Source: JAAAPF01 sp046541805
GTDB taxonomy: Bacteria; Pseudomonadota; Alphaproteobacteria; Geminicoccales; Geminicoccaceae
Assembly: GCA_046541805.1 (NCBI GenBank)
Contig: JBKHCM010000006.1
Span: 1 to 53,380, forward strand
Length of the DNA: 53,380 nt
Direction: 5' to 3'
This document shows positions 41,610 to 50,730 of the stretch, one piece after another (position 1 is the stretch's first letter; each line of letters begins with the position of its first letter). Under the pieces are notes generated by a model. The model did not search any database, was not told where the DNA came from, and saw only the letters and a list, made by a program, of their open reading frames with translations. The translations under genes and the position numbers were made by a program.

Positions 41610-44015
41610 ATGATCGAGGGCTTGGCGGAGCACCTGGCGGAGCGCGCGCGGACGCTTCGCGGCGTCGCGGCGGGCGGCGCGGCGGGCGGCGGCGAGGCCG
41701 TCGTCTACTGGATGCGCTTCGCGCTGCGCGGCCACGACAACCCGGCGCTGGACGTCGCCCGGCATCTGGCGGCGGCCCACCGCCTGCCGCTGCAGGTCGT
41801 CCAGCTGGTCCGCGCCGGCGACCGCTTCGCCTCGGACCGCCTGCACCGCTTCGTGCTCGAAGGCGCGCGCGACATCGCCGCCGAGCTGGCGTCCATGGGC
41901 ATCGCCTACGCCTGCCACGTCGAGCGGCGCGGCCACACACCGCCGGTCTTGCCGGCGCTCGCCGCGCGCGCGGCCGTCATCGTCACCGAGGACCTGCCGA
42001 CACCCGACGCCCGCGCCGAGCTCGGCCGGCTCGGCGAGACGGTGCCGCTCGTCGTCGTCGACACCGCCTGCACGCTGCCGATGCGCGCCTCGGGCGGCGC
42101 GCCGGACCGCGCCTTTCGCTTTCGCAACGCCACCGCCGCCGCGCGCCACCGGCGGCTCGCCACCGCCTGGCCCGACGCCGCGCCGCTGCCCGAGCCGGCC
42201 GATCCCGCGCTCTTGCCCTTCGCGCCGGTCGATCTCGCGGGCGATCTCGGCGCGCTGATCGCCGCGGCCCCGATCGACCACCTGGTGGGGCCGGTCGCCG
42301 ACACCCCGGGCGGCAGCGCCGCCGGCTACGCCCGCTGGGCCGACTTCCGCGACCGCCGGCTCGCCCGCTACGCCCGCGAGCGCAACGACGCCACCCGCCG
42401 CGACGCCGTCAGCCGGCTCTCGCCCTATCTGCACTACGGCATGGTCTCGCCCTTCAAGATCGCGCGCGAGGCGCAGGCGCGGGGCGGCGACGGGGCGGCG
42501 AAGTTCCTCGACGAACTCCTGGTCTGGCGCGAGATGGCCCATGTCTGGTGCTTTCACAAAGCCGACATCGAGACGCTGGACGCTTTGCCGGACTGGGCGC
42601 GGCAGACGCTCGACGCCCATCGCGCCGACCCGCGCGCGGCGGTCTACGACTGGGAGACGCTGGCGCGCGGGCGGACCGGCGACCGGCTTTGGGACGCGGC
42701 GCAGACCTCGCTCCTCGTCCACGGCGAGCTCCACAACAACCTGCGGATGACCTGGGGCAAGGCGCTGCTGCGGTGGACGGCCACGCCGGAGCAGGCGCTC
42801 GCACAGCTCGTGGACCTCAACCACCGCTACGCTCTCGACGGCCGCGATCCGAACTCCTATGGGGGGCTGCTCTGGTGCCTCGGCCTGTTCGATCGGCCGT
42901 TCCCGCCCGGCGAGGCGGTCACCGGCACCTTGCGCGGGCGCGCCACCGCGGTCCACGCCAAGCGTCTCGACCTCGCCCGCTACGTCCGGGGCGTGGAACG
43001 CTCCAACGTCGATCAGCCGCCGCGCGTCGCCGTCATCGGCGCCGGCATCGCCGGGCTCACCTGCGCGCGCGCCTTGGCCGATCATCGCTTGCCGGTCGTC
43101 GTCTTCGAGAAGTCGCGCGGCCTCGGCGGGCGGCTGGCGACGCGGCGCACCGAGGCCGACGCCTTCGACCACGGCGCCCCGGGCTTCACCGCCGATGACG
43201 CCCGCTTTCGCCGCTACGTCGAGGCCTGGGCCGCGCGCGGCCTGGTCGCCGAATGGCGCCCCGACGGCGGCGACGACGCGCCGTGGTGGGTCGCGGTGCC
43301 GGGCATGAGCGCGCTCGGTCGCGCCCTCGGCGCGGCGCTCGACCGGCGCCAGCCCTTCCGCATCGCACGCGTCAACCGCGAGGGCGACGGCTGGCGGCTC
43401 CTCGACGCAGCGGGCGCCGATCAAGGCCGCTTCGGCGCGGTGGTCGTCGCCACCCCGCCGCCGCAGGCGGTCCCGCTGCTGGCCGCAGCGCCGGCGCTCG
43501 CCGCGGCGGCCGGCCGCGCCGTCATGGCGCCGTGCTGGACCGGCCTCTTCGCCTTCGACGCGCCGCTGCCGCATGAGGGCTCGATGCGACCCTCGCAAGG
43601 CCCCCTCGCTCGGCTCGTCCGCAACGGCGCCAAGCCGGCTCGCGACGGCGGCGAGAGCTGGGTCGTGCACGCGCGCGCGGACTGGTCTCACAAGCACTTG
43701 GAGGAGGATGCTGAGAGCGTGGTCGAAGCGCTTGCCGCGGCCTTCGCCGACGTCGTCGGGGGGCGGCTGCCGCCGCCGCGCGACGCCCGCGCGCATCGCT
43801 GGCGCTACGCGCAGGTGGAGACGCCGCTGGACGAGCCCTGCCTGTTCGACGGCGACGCGATGATCGCCGCCTGCGGTGACTGGTGCCTCGGCCCCGGGGT
43901 CGAGGCGGCGTTCCTCTCCGGCGCGGCCGCGGCCGGTCGGATCCTCGACGCGGCGCTCGGCCGAGCCCGCGCTTCAGGTGAGAACTCACCTCAACAAATG
44001 ACGTTAACCCTCTGA
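41610..44015 (+). CDS. class II photolyase-like domain fused to FAD-dependent (amine oxidase/renalase-like) oxidoreductase
   Basis: A single 801-residue product. Residues about 29 to 465 resemble class II CPD photolyases: VVYWMRFALRGHDNPALDVA at the N-terminus, LSPYLHYGMVSPFKIAREA, FLDELLVWREMAHVW, TGDRLWDAAQTSLLVHGELH and NHRYALDGRDPNSYGG (FAD region). Residues about 472 to 795 are a second flavin domain with a dinucleotide motif GAGIAG at 477 to 482, VVVFEKSRGLGGRLATRR and a C-terminal AACGDWCLGPGVEAAFLSG, as in renalase-like oxidoreductases. The frame is continuous, with matching codon usage throughout. DNA repair by light is the likeliest activity of the first half; the second half may reduce or supply flavin. 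The end overlaps the convergent DUF4174 gene by 12 bases. Confidence 0.87.
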   Translation: MIEGLAEHLAERARTLRGVAAGGAAGGGEAVVYWMRFALRGHDNPALDVARHLAAAHRLPLQVVQLVRAGDRFASDRLHRFVLEGARDIAAELASMGIAYACHVERRGHTPPVLPALAARAAVIVTEDLPTPDARAELGRLGETVPLVVVDTACTLPMRASGGAPDRAFRFRNATAAARHRRLATAWPDAAPLPEPADPALLPFAPVDLAGDLGALIAAAPIDHLVGPVADTPGGSAAGYARWADFRDRRLARYARERNDATRRDAVSRLSPYLHYGMVSPFKIAREAQARGGDGAAKFLDELLVWREMAHVWCFHKADIETLDALPDWARQTLDAHRADPRAAVYDWETLARGRTGDRLWDAAQTSLLVHGELHNNLRMTWGKALLRWTATPEQALAQLVDLNHRYALDGRDPNSYGGLLWCLGLFDRPFPPGEAVTGTLRGRATAVHAKRLDLARYVRGVERSNVDQPPRVAVIGAGIAGLTCARALADHRLPVVVFEKSRGLGGRLATRRTEADAFDHGAPGFTADDARFRRYVEAWAARGLVAEWRPDGGDDAPWWVAVPGMSALGRALGAALDRRQPFRIARVNREGDGWRLLDAAGADQGRFGAVVVATPPPQAVPLLAAAPALAAAAGRAVMAPCWTGLFAFDAPLPHEGSMRPSQGPLARLVRNGAKPARDGGESWVVHARADWSHKHLEEDAESVVEALAAAFADVVGGRLPPPRDARAHRWRYAQVETPLDEPCLFDGDAMIAACGDWCLGPGVEAAFLSGAAAAGRILDAALGRARASGENSPQQMTLTL

Positions 44016-44444
44016 TTGCGAACGCTTATGCATCTCCTGGCGACGCATCGGCATCGAATCGATGAGGGCGTAGACCTCGGTGATCGGGACCGCCCCGGCG
44101 CGGGCGAGCTTGACGGTGCCGTCCTTGCCGACGAGGCGGACGGCGAGGGTGTGGTGGGGGACCTCGTAGATGCGGCGGAGATCGTCCGCCGTCGGTGCCG
44201 CCACCGGCTCGCGGTTGACCCGCACCTCATCGCCGGTCACTTCGACGAGATCGAGGTCGCGGGCGCCGAATTTGGGCGTGCGCGTCTGCGAGCGCATCTG
44301 CTTGAAGCCCGCGTGCTCCGCGCTCGACGCGAAGATGAGAAAGAGCCGCCGTTGCCAACGCTTCTCGGGGAACGGGGTGGCGCGGGCGGCGCCGACCGCG
44401 CCGGTCATCGTCGCGGCGAGCAGGGTGCGGCGCGACCAGTCCAT
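44004..44444 (-). CDS. DUF4174 domain protein, exported
   Basis: A 146-residue protein. The N-terminus MDWSRRTLLAATMTGAVGAARA is a signal sequence with a twin-arginine-like pair. The rest matches DUF4174: RLFLIFASSAEHAGFKQM, DLDLVEVTGDEVRVN, HHTLAVRLVGKDGTVKLARA and the end VYALIDSMPMRRQEM. The fold is thioredoxin-like, but no CxxC is present. Function unknown. The ATG at 44444 has GGAGG five bases upstream. It is convergent with the photolyase fusion and divergent from alkA. Confidence 0.88.
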   Translation of the reverse strand: MDWSRRTLLAATMTGAVGAARATPFPEKRWQRRLFLIFASSAEHAGFKQMRSQTRTPKFGARDLDLVEVTGDEVRVNREPVAAPTADDLRRIYEVPHHTLAVRLVGKDGTVKLARAGAVPITEVYALIDSMPMRRQEMHKRSQSEG

Positions 44445-44514
44445 GACGACCTCCAATCGCTTGCGCTAAGGCGCTCACCTCGAGAGTAAACGCATCGTCG
44501 CCGGAGCCCAGCCC

Positions 44515-45150
44515 ATGACCGTCCAACCGCTCGATCAGGCGCGTCTGGAGGCAGGCCTCGCGGCGCTCGCCGAGCGCGACGCGGCGCTGCGCGCGGCGCT
44601 CGCCCGGCTGGGGCCGCCGGCGCCGCGGGTCCGCCCGCCGGGGTTCGCGACGCTGCTGCGCATCGTCACCGCCCAGCAGGTCTCGACCCACGCGGCGGCG
44701 GCGATCTGGGGCCGGCTCGAGGCCCGGCTCGGCGAGGTGACGCCGCAAGCACTTCTGACGGTGCCGGCGGCGGACCTGCGCGCCGCCGGCCTGAGCGCGC
44801 GCAAGGTCGCGTACGCCACGGGCCTCGCGCGCGCCGTCGCCGACGGCACGCTCGACGTCGACGCGCTCGCCAAGGCCGACGACGAGGCGGTCGTCCAGGC
44901 GATCACCAGGCTCAAGGGCTTCGGGCGCTGGAGTGCGGAGATCTACCTCCTCTTCGCGCTCGGCCGCGCCGACGCCTTTCCGGGCGACGATCTGGCGCTG
45001 CGGCTGGCCTTGGGCCGGCTCAAGGGGCTAAAGGACCGGCTGGCCACGGCGCAGGCGCGCGCGCTGGTCGCGCCCTGGGCGCCTTGGCGCGGCTGCGGTG
45101 CGATCTTCCTCTGGCACTACCACGGTGCCGCCACCCTCGACCGCACCTGA
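44515..45150 (+). CDS. DNA-3-methyladenine glycosylase II (AlkA family)
   Basis: A 211-residue HhH-GPD base-excision repair enzyme that removes alkylated purines. The helix-hairpin-helix is ITRLKGFGRWSAEIYLLFAL, and the catalytic Asp is in ADAFPGDDLALRLAL, the usual PGDDLAL arrangement. It is shorter than E. coli AlkA (282) because the N-terminal TBP-like domain is absent, as in many alphaproteobacterial versions; no iron-sulfur cysteines are present. Together with the photolyase fusion nearby it makes a small DNA-repair neighbourhood. gyrA starts 75 bases downstream. Confidence 0.92.
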   Translation: MTVQPLDQARLEAGLAALAERDAALRAALARLGPPAPRVRPPGFATLLRIVTAQQVSTHAAAAIWGRLEARLGEVTPQALLTVPAADLRAAGLSARKVAYATGLARAVADGTLDVDALAKADDEAVVQAITRLKGFGRWSAEIYLLFALGRADAFPGDDLALRLALGRLKGLKDRLATAQARALVAPWAPWRGCGAIFLWHYHGAATLDRT

Positions 45151-45225
45151 GGCGTCTGCTAGAGCACCCGGGGTTTTTCGGCGCTGCGGCAACGGCGGCG
45201 CCCAAGCAACGGATGGCACCGCCGC

Positions 45226-47919
45226 GTGGTCGACGAGACGTCGAAGTCGTACGAGATCGTCCCCATCGAAGAGGAGATGAAGCGCTCGTACCTCGATTAC
45301 GCCATGAGCGTGATCGTGAGCCGGGCGCTGCCGGACGTCCGCGACGGGCTCAAGCCGGTGCACCGGCGCATTCTCTACGCCATGGAGGAGGGCGGCTACG
45401 GCGTCGGCCGGCCGCACCGCAAGTCGGCGCGCATCGTCGGCGACGTCATGGGTAAGTACCACCCGCACGGCGACGCCGCGATCTACGACGCGATGGTGCG
45501 CATGGCGCAGGACTTCGCGATGCGCCTGCCCTTGATCGACGGCCAGGGCAATTTCGGCTCGCTCGACGGCGATCCGCCGGCGGCGATGCGCTACACCGAG
45601 GCCCGGCTCGCCCAGGCGGCGATGGCGCTGTTGGCGGACATCGACAAGGACACCGTCGACTTCCGGCCCAACTACGACGAGAGCGAGCGCGAGCCGGAGG
45701 TCTTGCCGGCGCAGTTCCCGAACCTGCTGGTCAACGGTGCCGGCGGCATCGCCGTCGGGATGGCGACGAACATCCCGCCGCACAATCTGGGCGAGGTCAT
45801 CGACGCCTGTACGGCGCTGATCGACGACCCGGAACTCGGCGTCGAGGATCTGATGGAGATCGTGCCGGGCCCGGACTTCCCGACGGGCGGCACGATCCTC
45901 GGCCGCGGCGGCATCCTGCAGGCCTACGCCGTCGGCAAGGGCGGCATCACGCTGCGCGGCAAGGCGGCGGTCGAGGAGCTCCGCCGGGACCGCTTTGCCG
46001 TCGTCGTCACCGAGGTGCCCTACCAGGTCAACAAGGCCAAGATGGTCGAACGCATCGCCGAGGTGGTGCGCGAGAAGAAGGTCGAGGGCGTCGCCGATCT
46101 CCGCGACGAGAGCGACCGCTCGGGCATCCGCGTCGTCGTCGAGCTCAAGCGCGACGCCGATGGGGAGGTGGTGCTCAACCAGCTCTACCGCTACACGCCG
46201 CTGCAGACCTCCTTCGGCATCAACATGGTGGCGCTGGCCGACGGCCGGCCCGACACGCTCACGCTGAAGGGCGTCTTGACGCGCTTTTTGGCCTTCCGCG
46301 AGGAGGTCATCCTGCGTCGCGCGGCCTACGACCTGGCGCGGGCGCGCGAACGCGCGCACGTCGTCATCGGCCTGGTCGTGGCGGTGGCCAACATCGACGA
46401 GGTCATCGAGCTGATCCGCACCTCGGCGGACGTCGACGAGGCCCGCACGCGGTTGATGGCGCGCGCCTGGCCGGTCGCCGACGTCGCGGCGCTGCTGGCG
46501 TTGGTCGAGGAGCCGCCGGCGGAGGGGGTCACGACCTACCAGCTCTCCGAGCGCCAGGCCCGTGCCATCCTCGATCTGCGGCTGCAGCGGCTGACCGCGC
46601 TCGAGCGCCAAAAGTTGGAGGACGAGGTCAAGACGCTCGGCGAGCGCATGGCCGAGCTCCTCTTGATCCTGCGCTCGCGCGAGAAGCTGCTCGAGGTGTT
46701 GAAGGCGGAGCTCGCCGAGGTGCGCGCCAAGTTCGCCACGCCGCGGCGGACCGAGATCGACGTCGACGCCGACGTCGAGATCGACCTCGAGGAGCTGATC
46801 CCGCGCGAGGAGATGATCGTCACCGTCACGCGCAACGGCTACATCAAGCGCGTGCCGCTCTCGACCTTCCGCGCCCAGCACCGCGGCGGCAAGGGCCGTT
46901 CGGGCATGACGACCCACGAGGACGACGTCGTCACCCGGCTGTTCGTCGCCGACACCCACACGCCGGTGCTGTTCTTCTCGAGCCTCGGCAAGGTCTACAA
47001 GCGCAAGGTCCACCGCCTGCCGCTCGGCCAGCCGCAGTCCCGCGGCAAGGCGATGGTCAACCTCTTTCCGCACATCGTGCCGGGCGAGGCCATCACCGCG
47101 GTCATGCCGCTGCCGGAGGACGAGCGCCGCTGGAGCGACCTCACGGTCATGTTCGCCACCAACCGCGGCCGCGTCCGGCGCAACGCGCTCTCCGATTTCA
47201 CCTTCGTGCCGGCCAACGGCAAGATCGCGATGGGGCTGGATGCCGGCGACCATCTCGTCGACGTCCAGGTCTGCGACGCCGGCCAGGACATCCTGTTGGC
47301 GTCGCGCAAGGGCAAGTGCATCCGCTTTCCGGTAACCGACGTCCGCGTCTTCCAGTCGCGCAGCTCCACCGGCGTGCGCGGGATGGAGCTCTCCGATGGC
47401 GACGAGGTCGTCTCGATGTCGGTCCTCAAGCACGTCGCGGTCTCCATCGAGGAGCGTGACGCCTATCTCAAGAGCCGCCGCCGCACCGAGGGCGAGGAGC
47501 CCGAGGCCGGCGCCCTCGCCGCCGAGCGCGAGCACGAGCTCGCCGCGGGCGAGGAGATGATCCTCGCGGTGACCGAGCGCGGCTTCGGCAAGCGGACCTC
47601 GGCTTTCGAGTATCGCGTGACCGGCCGCGGCGGGCAGGGCATCATCAACATCGAGGTCACGCGGCGCAACGGGCCGGTGGTCGCCACCTTCCCGGTCGCC
47701 GACGACGACCAGATCATGCTCACCACCAGCGGCGGGCAGGTGCTGCGCACCCCGGTGAGCGGCGAGCGCGGGGTGCGGATCACCGGGCGCAACGCGCAGG
47801 GTGTGATCATCTTTGACGTCGGGCGCGAGCAGCGCGTCGTCTCGGTCGCGCGGATCAGCCGCGAGGCCGATGCGGTCGCCACGGGTGCGGACGAGGACTT
47901 GGGCGGATCCGAGGACTGA
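45226..47919 (+). CDS. gyrA: DNA gyrase subunit A
   Basis: An 897-residue breakage-reunion subunit of gyrase. The N-terminus reads SYLDYAMSVIVSRALPDVRDGLKPVHRR, in part; the active-site Tyr is Tyr123 in AAMRYTEARLA. The six-bladed C-terminal domain contains the GyrA-box equivalent RAQHRGGKGRSGM, which separates GyrA from ParC. In the quinolone region HPHGDAAIYDAM, Ala84 stands at the E. coli Ser83 position and Asp88 is kept. GTG start at 45226; no ATG is available in frame. An acidic/Glu-rich stretch (about 745 to 770) interrupts the C-terminal domain, as in other alphaproteobacteria. coaD begins 9 bases downstream. Confidence 0.97.
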   Translation: MVDETSKSYEIVPIEEEMKRSYLDYAMSVIVSRALPDVRDGLKPVHRRILYAMEEGGYGVGRPHRKSARIVGDVMGKYHPHGDAAIYDAMVRMAQDFAMRLPLIDGQGNFGSLDGDPPAAMRYTEARLAQAAMALLADIDKDTVDFRPNYDESEREPEVLPAQFPNLLVNGAGGIAVGMATNIPPHNLGEVIDACTALIDDPELGVEDLMEIVPGPDFPTGGTILGRGGILQAYAVGKGGITLRGKAAVEELRRDRFAVVVTEVPYQVNKAKMVERIAEVVREKKVEGVADLRDESDRSGIRVVVELKRDADGEVVLNQLYRYTPLQTSFGINMVALADGRPDTLTLKGVLTRFLAFREEVILRRAAYDLARARERAHVVIGLVVAVANIDEVIELIRTSADVDEARTRLMARAWPVADVAALLALVEEPPAEGVTTYQLSERQARAILDLRLQRLTALERQKLEDEVKTLGERMAELLLILRSREKLLEVLKAELAEVRAKFATPRRTEIDVDADVEIDLEELIPREEMIVTVTRNGYIKRVPLSTFRAQHRGGKGRSGMTTHEDDVVTRLFVADTHTPVLFFSSLGKVYKRKVHRLPLGQPQSRGKAMVNLFPHIVPGEAITAVMPLPEDERRWSDLTVMFATNRGRVRRNALSDFTFVPANGKIAMGLDAGDHLVDVQVCDAGQDILLASRKGKCIRFPVTDVRVFQSRSSTGVRGMELSDGDEVVSMSVLKHVAVSIEERDAYLKSRRRTEGEEPEAGALAAEREHELAAGEEMILAVTERGFGKRTSAFEYRVTGRGGQGIINIEVTRRNGPVVATFPVADDDQIMLTTSGGQVLRTPVSGERGVRITGRNAQGVIIFDVGREQRVVSVARISREADAVATGADEDLGGSED

Positions 47920-47928
47920 GGCAGGACC

Positions 47929-48459
47929 ATGACCGTGCGCGTCGGCGTCTATCCGGGCACGTTCGATCCCATCCACAACGGCCATACCGACATCATCCGT
48001 CGGGCCACACGGATGGTCGACCGTCTGGTCATCGCGGTCGCGAAGAACGCCGGCAAACAGCCGCTGTTCACCCTCGAGGAGCGCACCCGGCTGGTCGAGC
48101 GCGAGGCGGCGCTGTTGATGGCGGGCAACCGCACCAACGGCTGCCGCGTCGAGGTCAAGCCCTTCGCCAATCTCCTGATGCACTTCGTGCGCGACCAGAG
48201 CGGCCAGATCATCATCCGCGGTCTGCGGGCCGTCTCCGACTTCGAGTACGAGTTCCAGATGGGCGCCAACAACGCCCGACTGAACCCCGACGTGGAGACC
48301 CTCTTCTTGATGGCGGCGGAGACGACGCAGTTCATCTCGTCCCGCTTCGTCAAGGAGATCGGCATGCTCGGCGGCGACGTCTCGAGCTTCGTCTCGCCCC
48401 AGGTGCACGCCGCTTTGCAGGTCAAGTTCAAGCAGGGGCGCCAGGCGGCGGCGGAATGA
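47929..48459 (+). CDS. coaD: phosphopantetheine adenylyltransferase
   Basis: A 176-residue enzyme of coenzyme A synthesis (4-phosphopantetheine plus ATP to dephospho-CoA). Nucleotidyltransferase motif YPGTFDPIHNGHTDI at residues 6 to 20, IIRGLRAVSDFEYEFQM in the middle and ETTQFISSRFVKEI at the C-terminal side. A short insertion around MAGNRTNGCRV (about 64 to 74) is longer than in E. coli (159 residues). The ATG is preceded by GAGGCAGG. It overlaps queA by 4 bases. Confidence 0.96.
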   Translation: MTVRVGVYPGTFDPIHNGHTDIIRRATRMVDRLVIAVAKNAGKQPLFTLEERTRLVEREAALLMAGNRTNGCRVEVKPFANLLMHFVRDQSGQIIIRGLRAVSDFEYEFQMGANNARLNPDVETLFLMAAETTQFISSRFVKEIGMLGGDVSSFVSPQVHAALQVKFKQGRQAAAE

Positions 48460-49484
48460 AGGTCGAGGCCTTCGACTACGCCCTGCCCGAACGCCAGATC
48501 GCGCAGCACCCCGTGGAGCCGCGCGAGGCCGCGCGGCTGCTCCACATCCGCCACGACCTCCGCGACCGGCGCGTCGCGGACCTCGCCGATCTCGTCGACG
48601 AGCGCGATCTGCTCGTCGTCAACGACACCAAGGTGATCCCGGCGCGCCTCTACGGCCGCCGCGGCGGCGCTCGCGTGGAACTGCTGCTGCACGAGCCCCT
48701 GGGCGACGCGCGTTGGCGCGCCTTCGCCAAGCCGGCGCGCAAGCTGAAGGCGAACGACACGGTCGAGGTCGCGCCGGGCTTCCACGCGCTGGTGCTCGAC
48801 AATCTGGGCGGCGGCGAGGTCGAGCTGCGGCTCGTCGCCGAAGAGGATCTCGATGCGGCGCTCGAGGCGCACGGGGTGATGCCGCTGCCGCCCTACATCA
48901 AGCGCGGTGAGGGCGGCGATCCCGCCGACCGCCACGACTATCAGACCATCTTCGCAGCGCGGCCGGGCGCGGTGGCGGCGCCCACCGCCTCGCTGCACCT
49001 GACCGACGGCCTGCTGGCGGCGATCACGGCGCGCGGCGCCGGGATCGAGCGCCTGACCCTGCACGTCGGCGCCGGCACCTTCCTGCCGGTCAAGGTGGCC
49101 GACACGGACGCGCACCGGATGCACGCCGAGCGCTTCGAGGTGGGCGAGGCCGCGGCGGAGCGGCTCACCGCCCATCGCGCGCGCGGCGGGCGCGTCTTCG
49201 CCTGCGGCACGACGGTGCTGCGCACGCTCGAGACCGTCTTCGACGGCGCGCGTTACGTCGCCGCCAGTGGGCGCACCGACATCTTCATCCAGCCGGGCGT
49301 GGCGGTGCGCTCGATCGACCGCCTCTTGACCAACTTCCACCTGCCGAAATCGACCCTGGTGATGCTGGTGGCGGCGATCGCCGGGCTCGGGCGCGTCAAG
49401 CGCGCCTACGCCCACGCCGTGCGCGCGGGCTATCGCTTTTTTTCCTACGGCGACGCCTGTCTGATCGAGCGCGGGGCGCGGTGA
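48456..49484 (+). CDS. queA: S-adenosylmethionine:tRNA ribosyltransferase-isomerase
   Basis: A 342-residue enzyme that moves the ribosyl part of SAM onto preQ1 in tRNA, forming epoxyqueuosine. Features: FDYALPERQIAQHPVEPRE at the start, DLLVVNDTKVIPARL, PPYIKRGEGGDPADRHDYQT, ASLHLTDGLLAAI, LHVGAGTFLPVKV, IQPGVAVRSIDRLLTNFHLPKSTL and YRFFSYGDACLI. The ATG overlaps the coaD stop (ATGA), and its own stop overlaps the tgt GTG (GTGA), so the three are translated as one unit. queA and tgt are successive steps. Confidence 0.96.
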   Translation: MKVEAFDYALPERQIAQHPVEPREAARLLHIRHDLRDRRVADLADLVDERDLLVVNDTKVIPARLYGRRGGARVELLLHEPLGDARWRAFAKPARKLKANDTVEVAPGFHALVLDNLGGGEVELRLVAEEDLDAALEAHGVMPLPPYIKRGEGGDPADRHDYQTIFAARPGAVAAPTASLHLTDGLLAAITARGAGIERLTLHVGAGTFLPVKVADTDAHRMHAERFEVGEAAAERLTAHRARGGRVFACGTTVLRTLETVFDGARYVAASGRTDIFIQPGVAVRSIDRLLTNFHLPKSTLVMLVAAIAGLGRVKRAYAHAVRAGYRFFSYGDACLIERGAR

Positions 49485-50617
49485 GCGCCTTCGGCTTCAC
49501 GCTCGAGGCCGTCGACGGGTCGGCGCGCGCCGGCACGCTCGCGACGGCGCACGGCACGGTGGCGACGCCCACCTTCATGCCGGTCGGCACCCAGGCGACG
49601 GTGAAGGCGCTGACGCCGGAGATGGTGGCCGCCACCGGCGCCGGCATCGTGCTCGCCAACACCTACCACCTGATGCTGCGGCCGGGGGCGGAGCGGGTGG
49701 CCCGGCTCGGCGGCCTGCACGCGTTCATGCGCTGGCCGGGTCCGATCCTGACCGACAGCGGCGGTTTTCAGGTGATGTCGCTCGCCAAGCTGCGCACGCT
49801 CGGCGAGGACGGCGTCACCTTCGCCTCCCATCTCGACGGCGCGAAGCACCATCTGAGCCCGGAGCGGGCGACCGAGATCCAGCACCTGCTGGACGCGACG
49901 ATTGCGATGCAGCTCGACGAGTGCCCGCCCTGGCCGATCGCGGCGGCGGCGTCCAAGGCGTCGATGGAGCTGTCGCTCAGATGGGCCGAGCGCTCGCGCC
50001 GCGCCTTCACCGCCCGTCCCGGCTACGGCCAGTTCGGCATCGTCCAGGGCAGCACCTTCGCCGACCAGCGCCTCGCCTCCGCCCGCGGGCTCGTCGCGAT
50101 CGGCTTCGAGGGCTATGCGATCGGCGGGCTCGCCGTCGGCGAGCCGCAGGCCCAGATGTTCGAGATGCTGGAGGTGACGACACCGGCACTGCCGGTGGAC
50201 AAGCCGCGCTACCTGATGGGCGTCGGCAAGCCGCCCGACATCGTCGGCGCGGTCTTGCGCGGGATCGACATGTTCGACTGCGTGCTGCCGACCCGCTCCG
50301 GGCGTAACGGCCAAGCCTTCACCCGCCGCGGCACGGTCAACCTCAAGAACGCGCGCCACAAGGACGATCCGCGCCCGCTCGACGCCGCGAGCGCCTGTCC
50401 GGCGACCCGGGACTACAGCCGCGCCTATCTCCACCACCTCGTCAAATGTGACGAGATCCTGGCGAGCGTCTTGCTCACCTGGAACAACCTGTGGTTTTTC
50501 GAAGACCTCGTGCGCGGCTTGCGTCGCGCGATCGGCGAGGGCCGTGCCGCCGAACACGCCGCCTCGGTCCTCGCGACCTATCGGCGCGGCGACATTCCAC
50601 CCGTTCAAATCGGCTGA
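49481..50617 (+). CDS. tgt: tRNA-guanine transglycosylase with degenerate zinc site
   Basis: A 378-residue enzyme that exchanges G34 for preQ1 in tRNAs with GUN anticodons. Catalytic parts are intact: the nucleophile Asp266 (DMFDCVLPTR), the second Asp92 (ILTDSGGFQ), DECPPWP, and GLAVGEP. The C-terminal structural zinc site, normally Cys-x-Cys-x2-Cys plus His, reads Ser304-Ala-Cys306-Pro-Ala-Thr309 and Asn335 (TWNNLWFF in place of TIHNLRYY). Three of four ligands are therefore changed. PTRSGRNGQ also differs from the common PTRNARNG. GTG start overlapping queA. Surrounding conserved residues (RDYSRAYLHHL) show the alignment is right and the reading frame unbroken. Confidence 0.94.
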   Translation: MSAFGFTLEAVDGSARAGTLATAHGTVATPTFMPVGTQATVKALTPEMVAATGAGIVLANTYHLMLRPGAERVARLGGLHAFMRWPGPILTDSGGFQVMSLAKLRTLGEDGVTFASHLDGAKHHLSPERATEIQHLLDATIAMQLDECPPWPIAAAASKASMELSLRWAERSRRAFTARPGYGQFGIVQGSTFADQRLASARGLVAIGFEGYAIGGLAVGEPQAQMFEMLEVTTPALPVDKPRYLMGVGKPPDIVGAVLRGIDMFDCVLPTRSGRNGQAFTRRGTVNLKNARHKDDPRPLDAASACPATRDYSRAYLHHLVKCDEILASVLLTWNNLWFFEDLVRGLRRAIGEGRAAEHAASVLATYRRGDIPPVQIG

Positions 50618-50730
50618 AGGTGCCGGCAGGTTACGGCGTGCGGTACCGTCGTCGCACGACCTTTCGCCCGTAGAGCGGCGGCCCGAGCCGTGTTGATGGT
50701 GGTGCTCCAGCGCATTGACGGGAGCCGATA

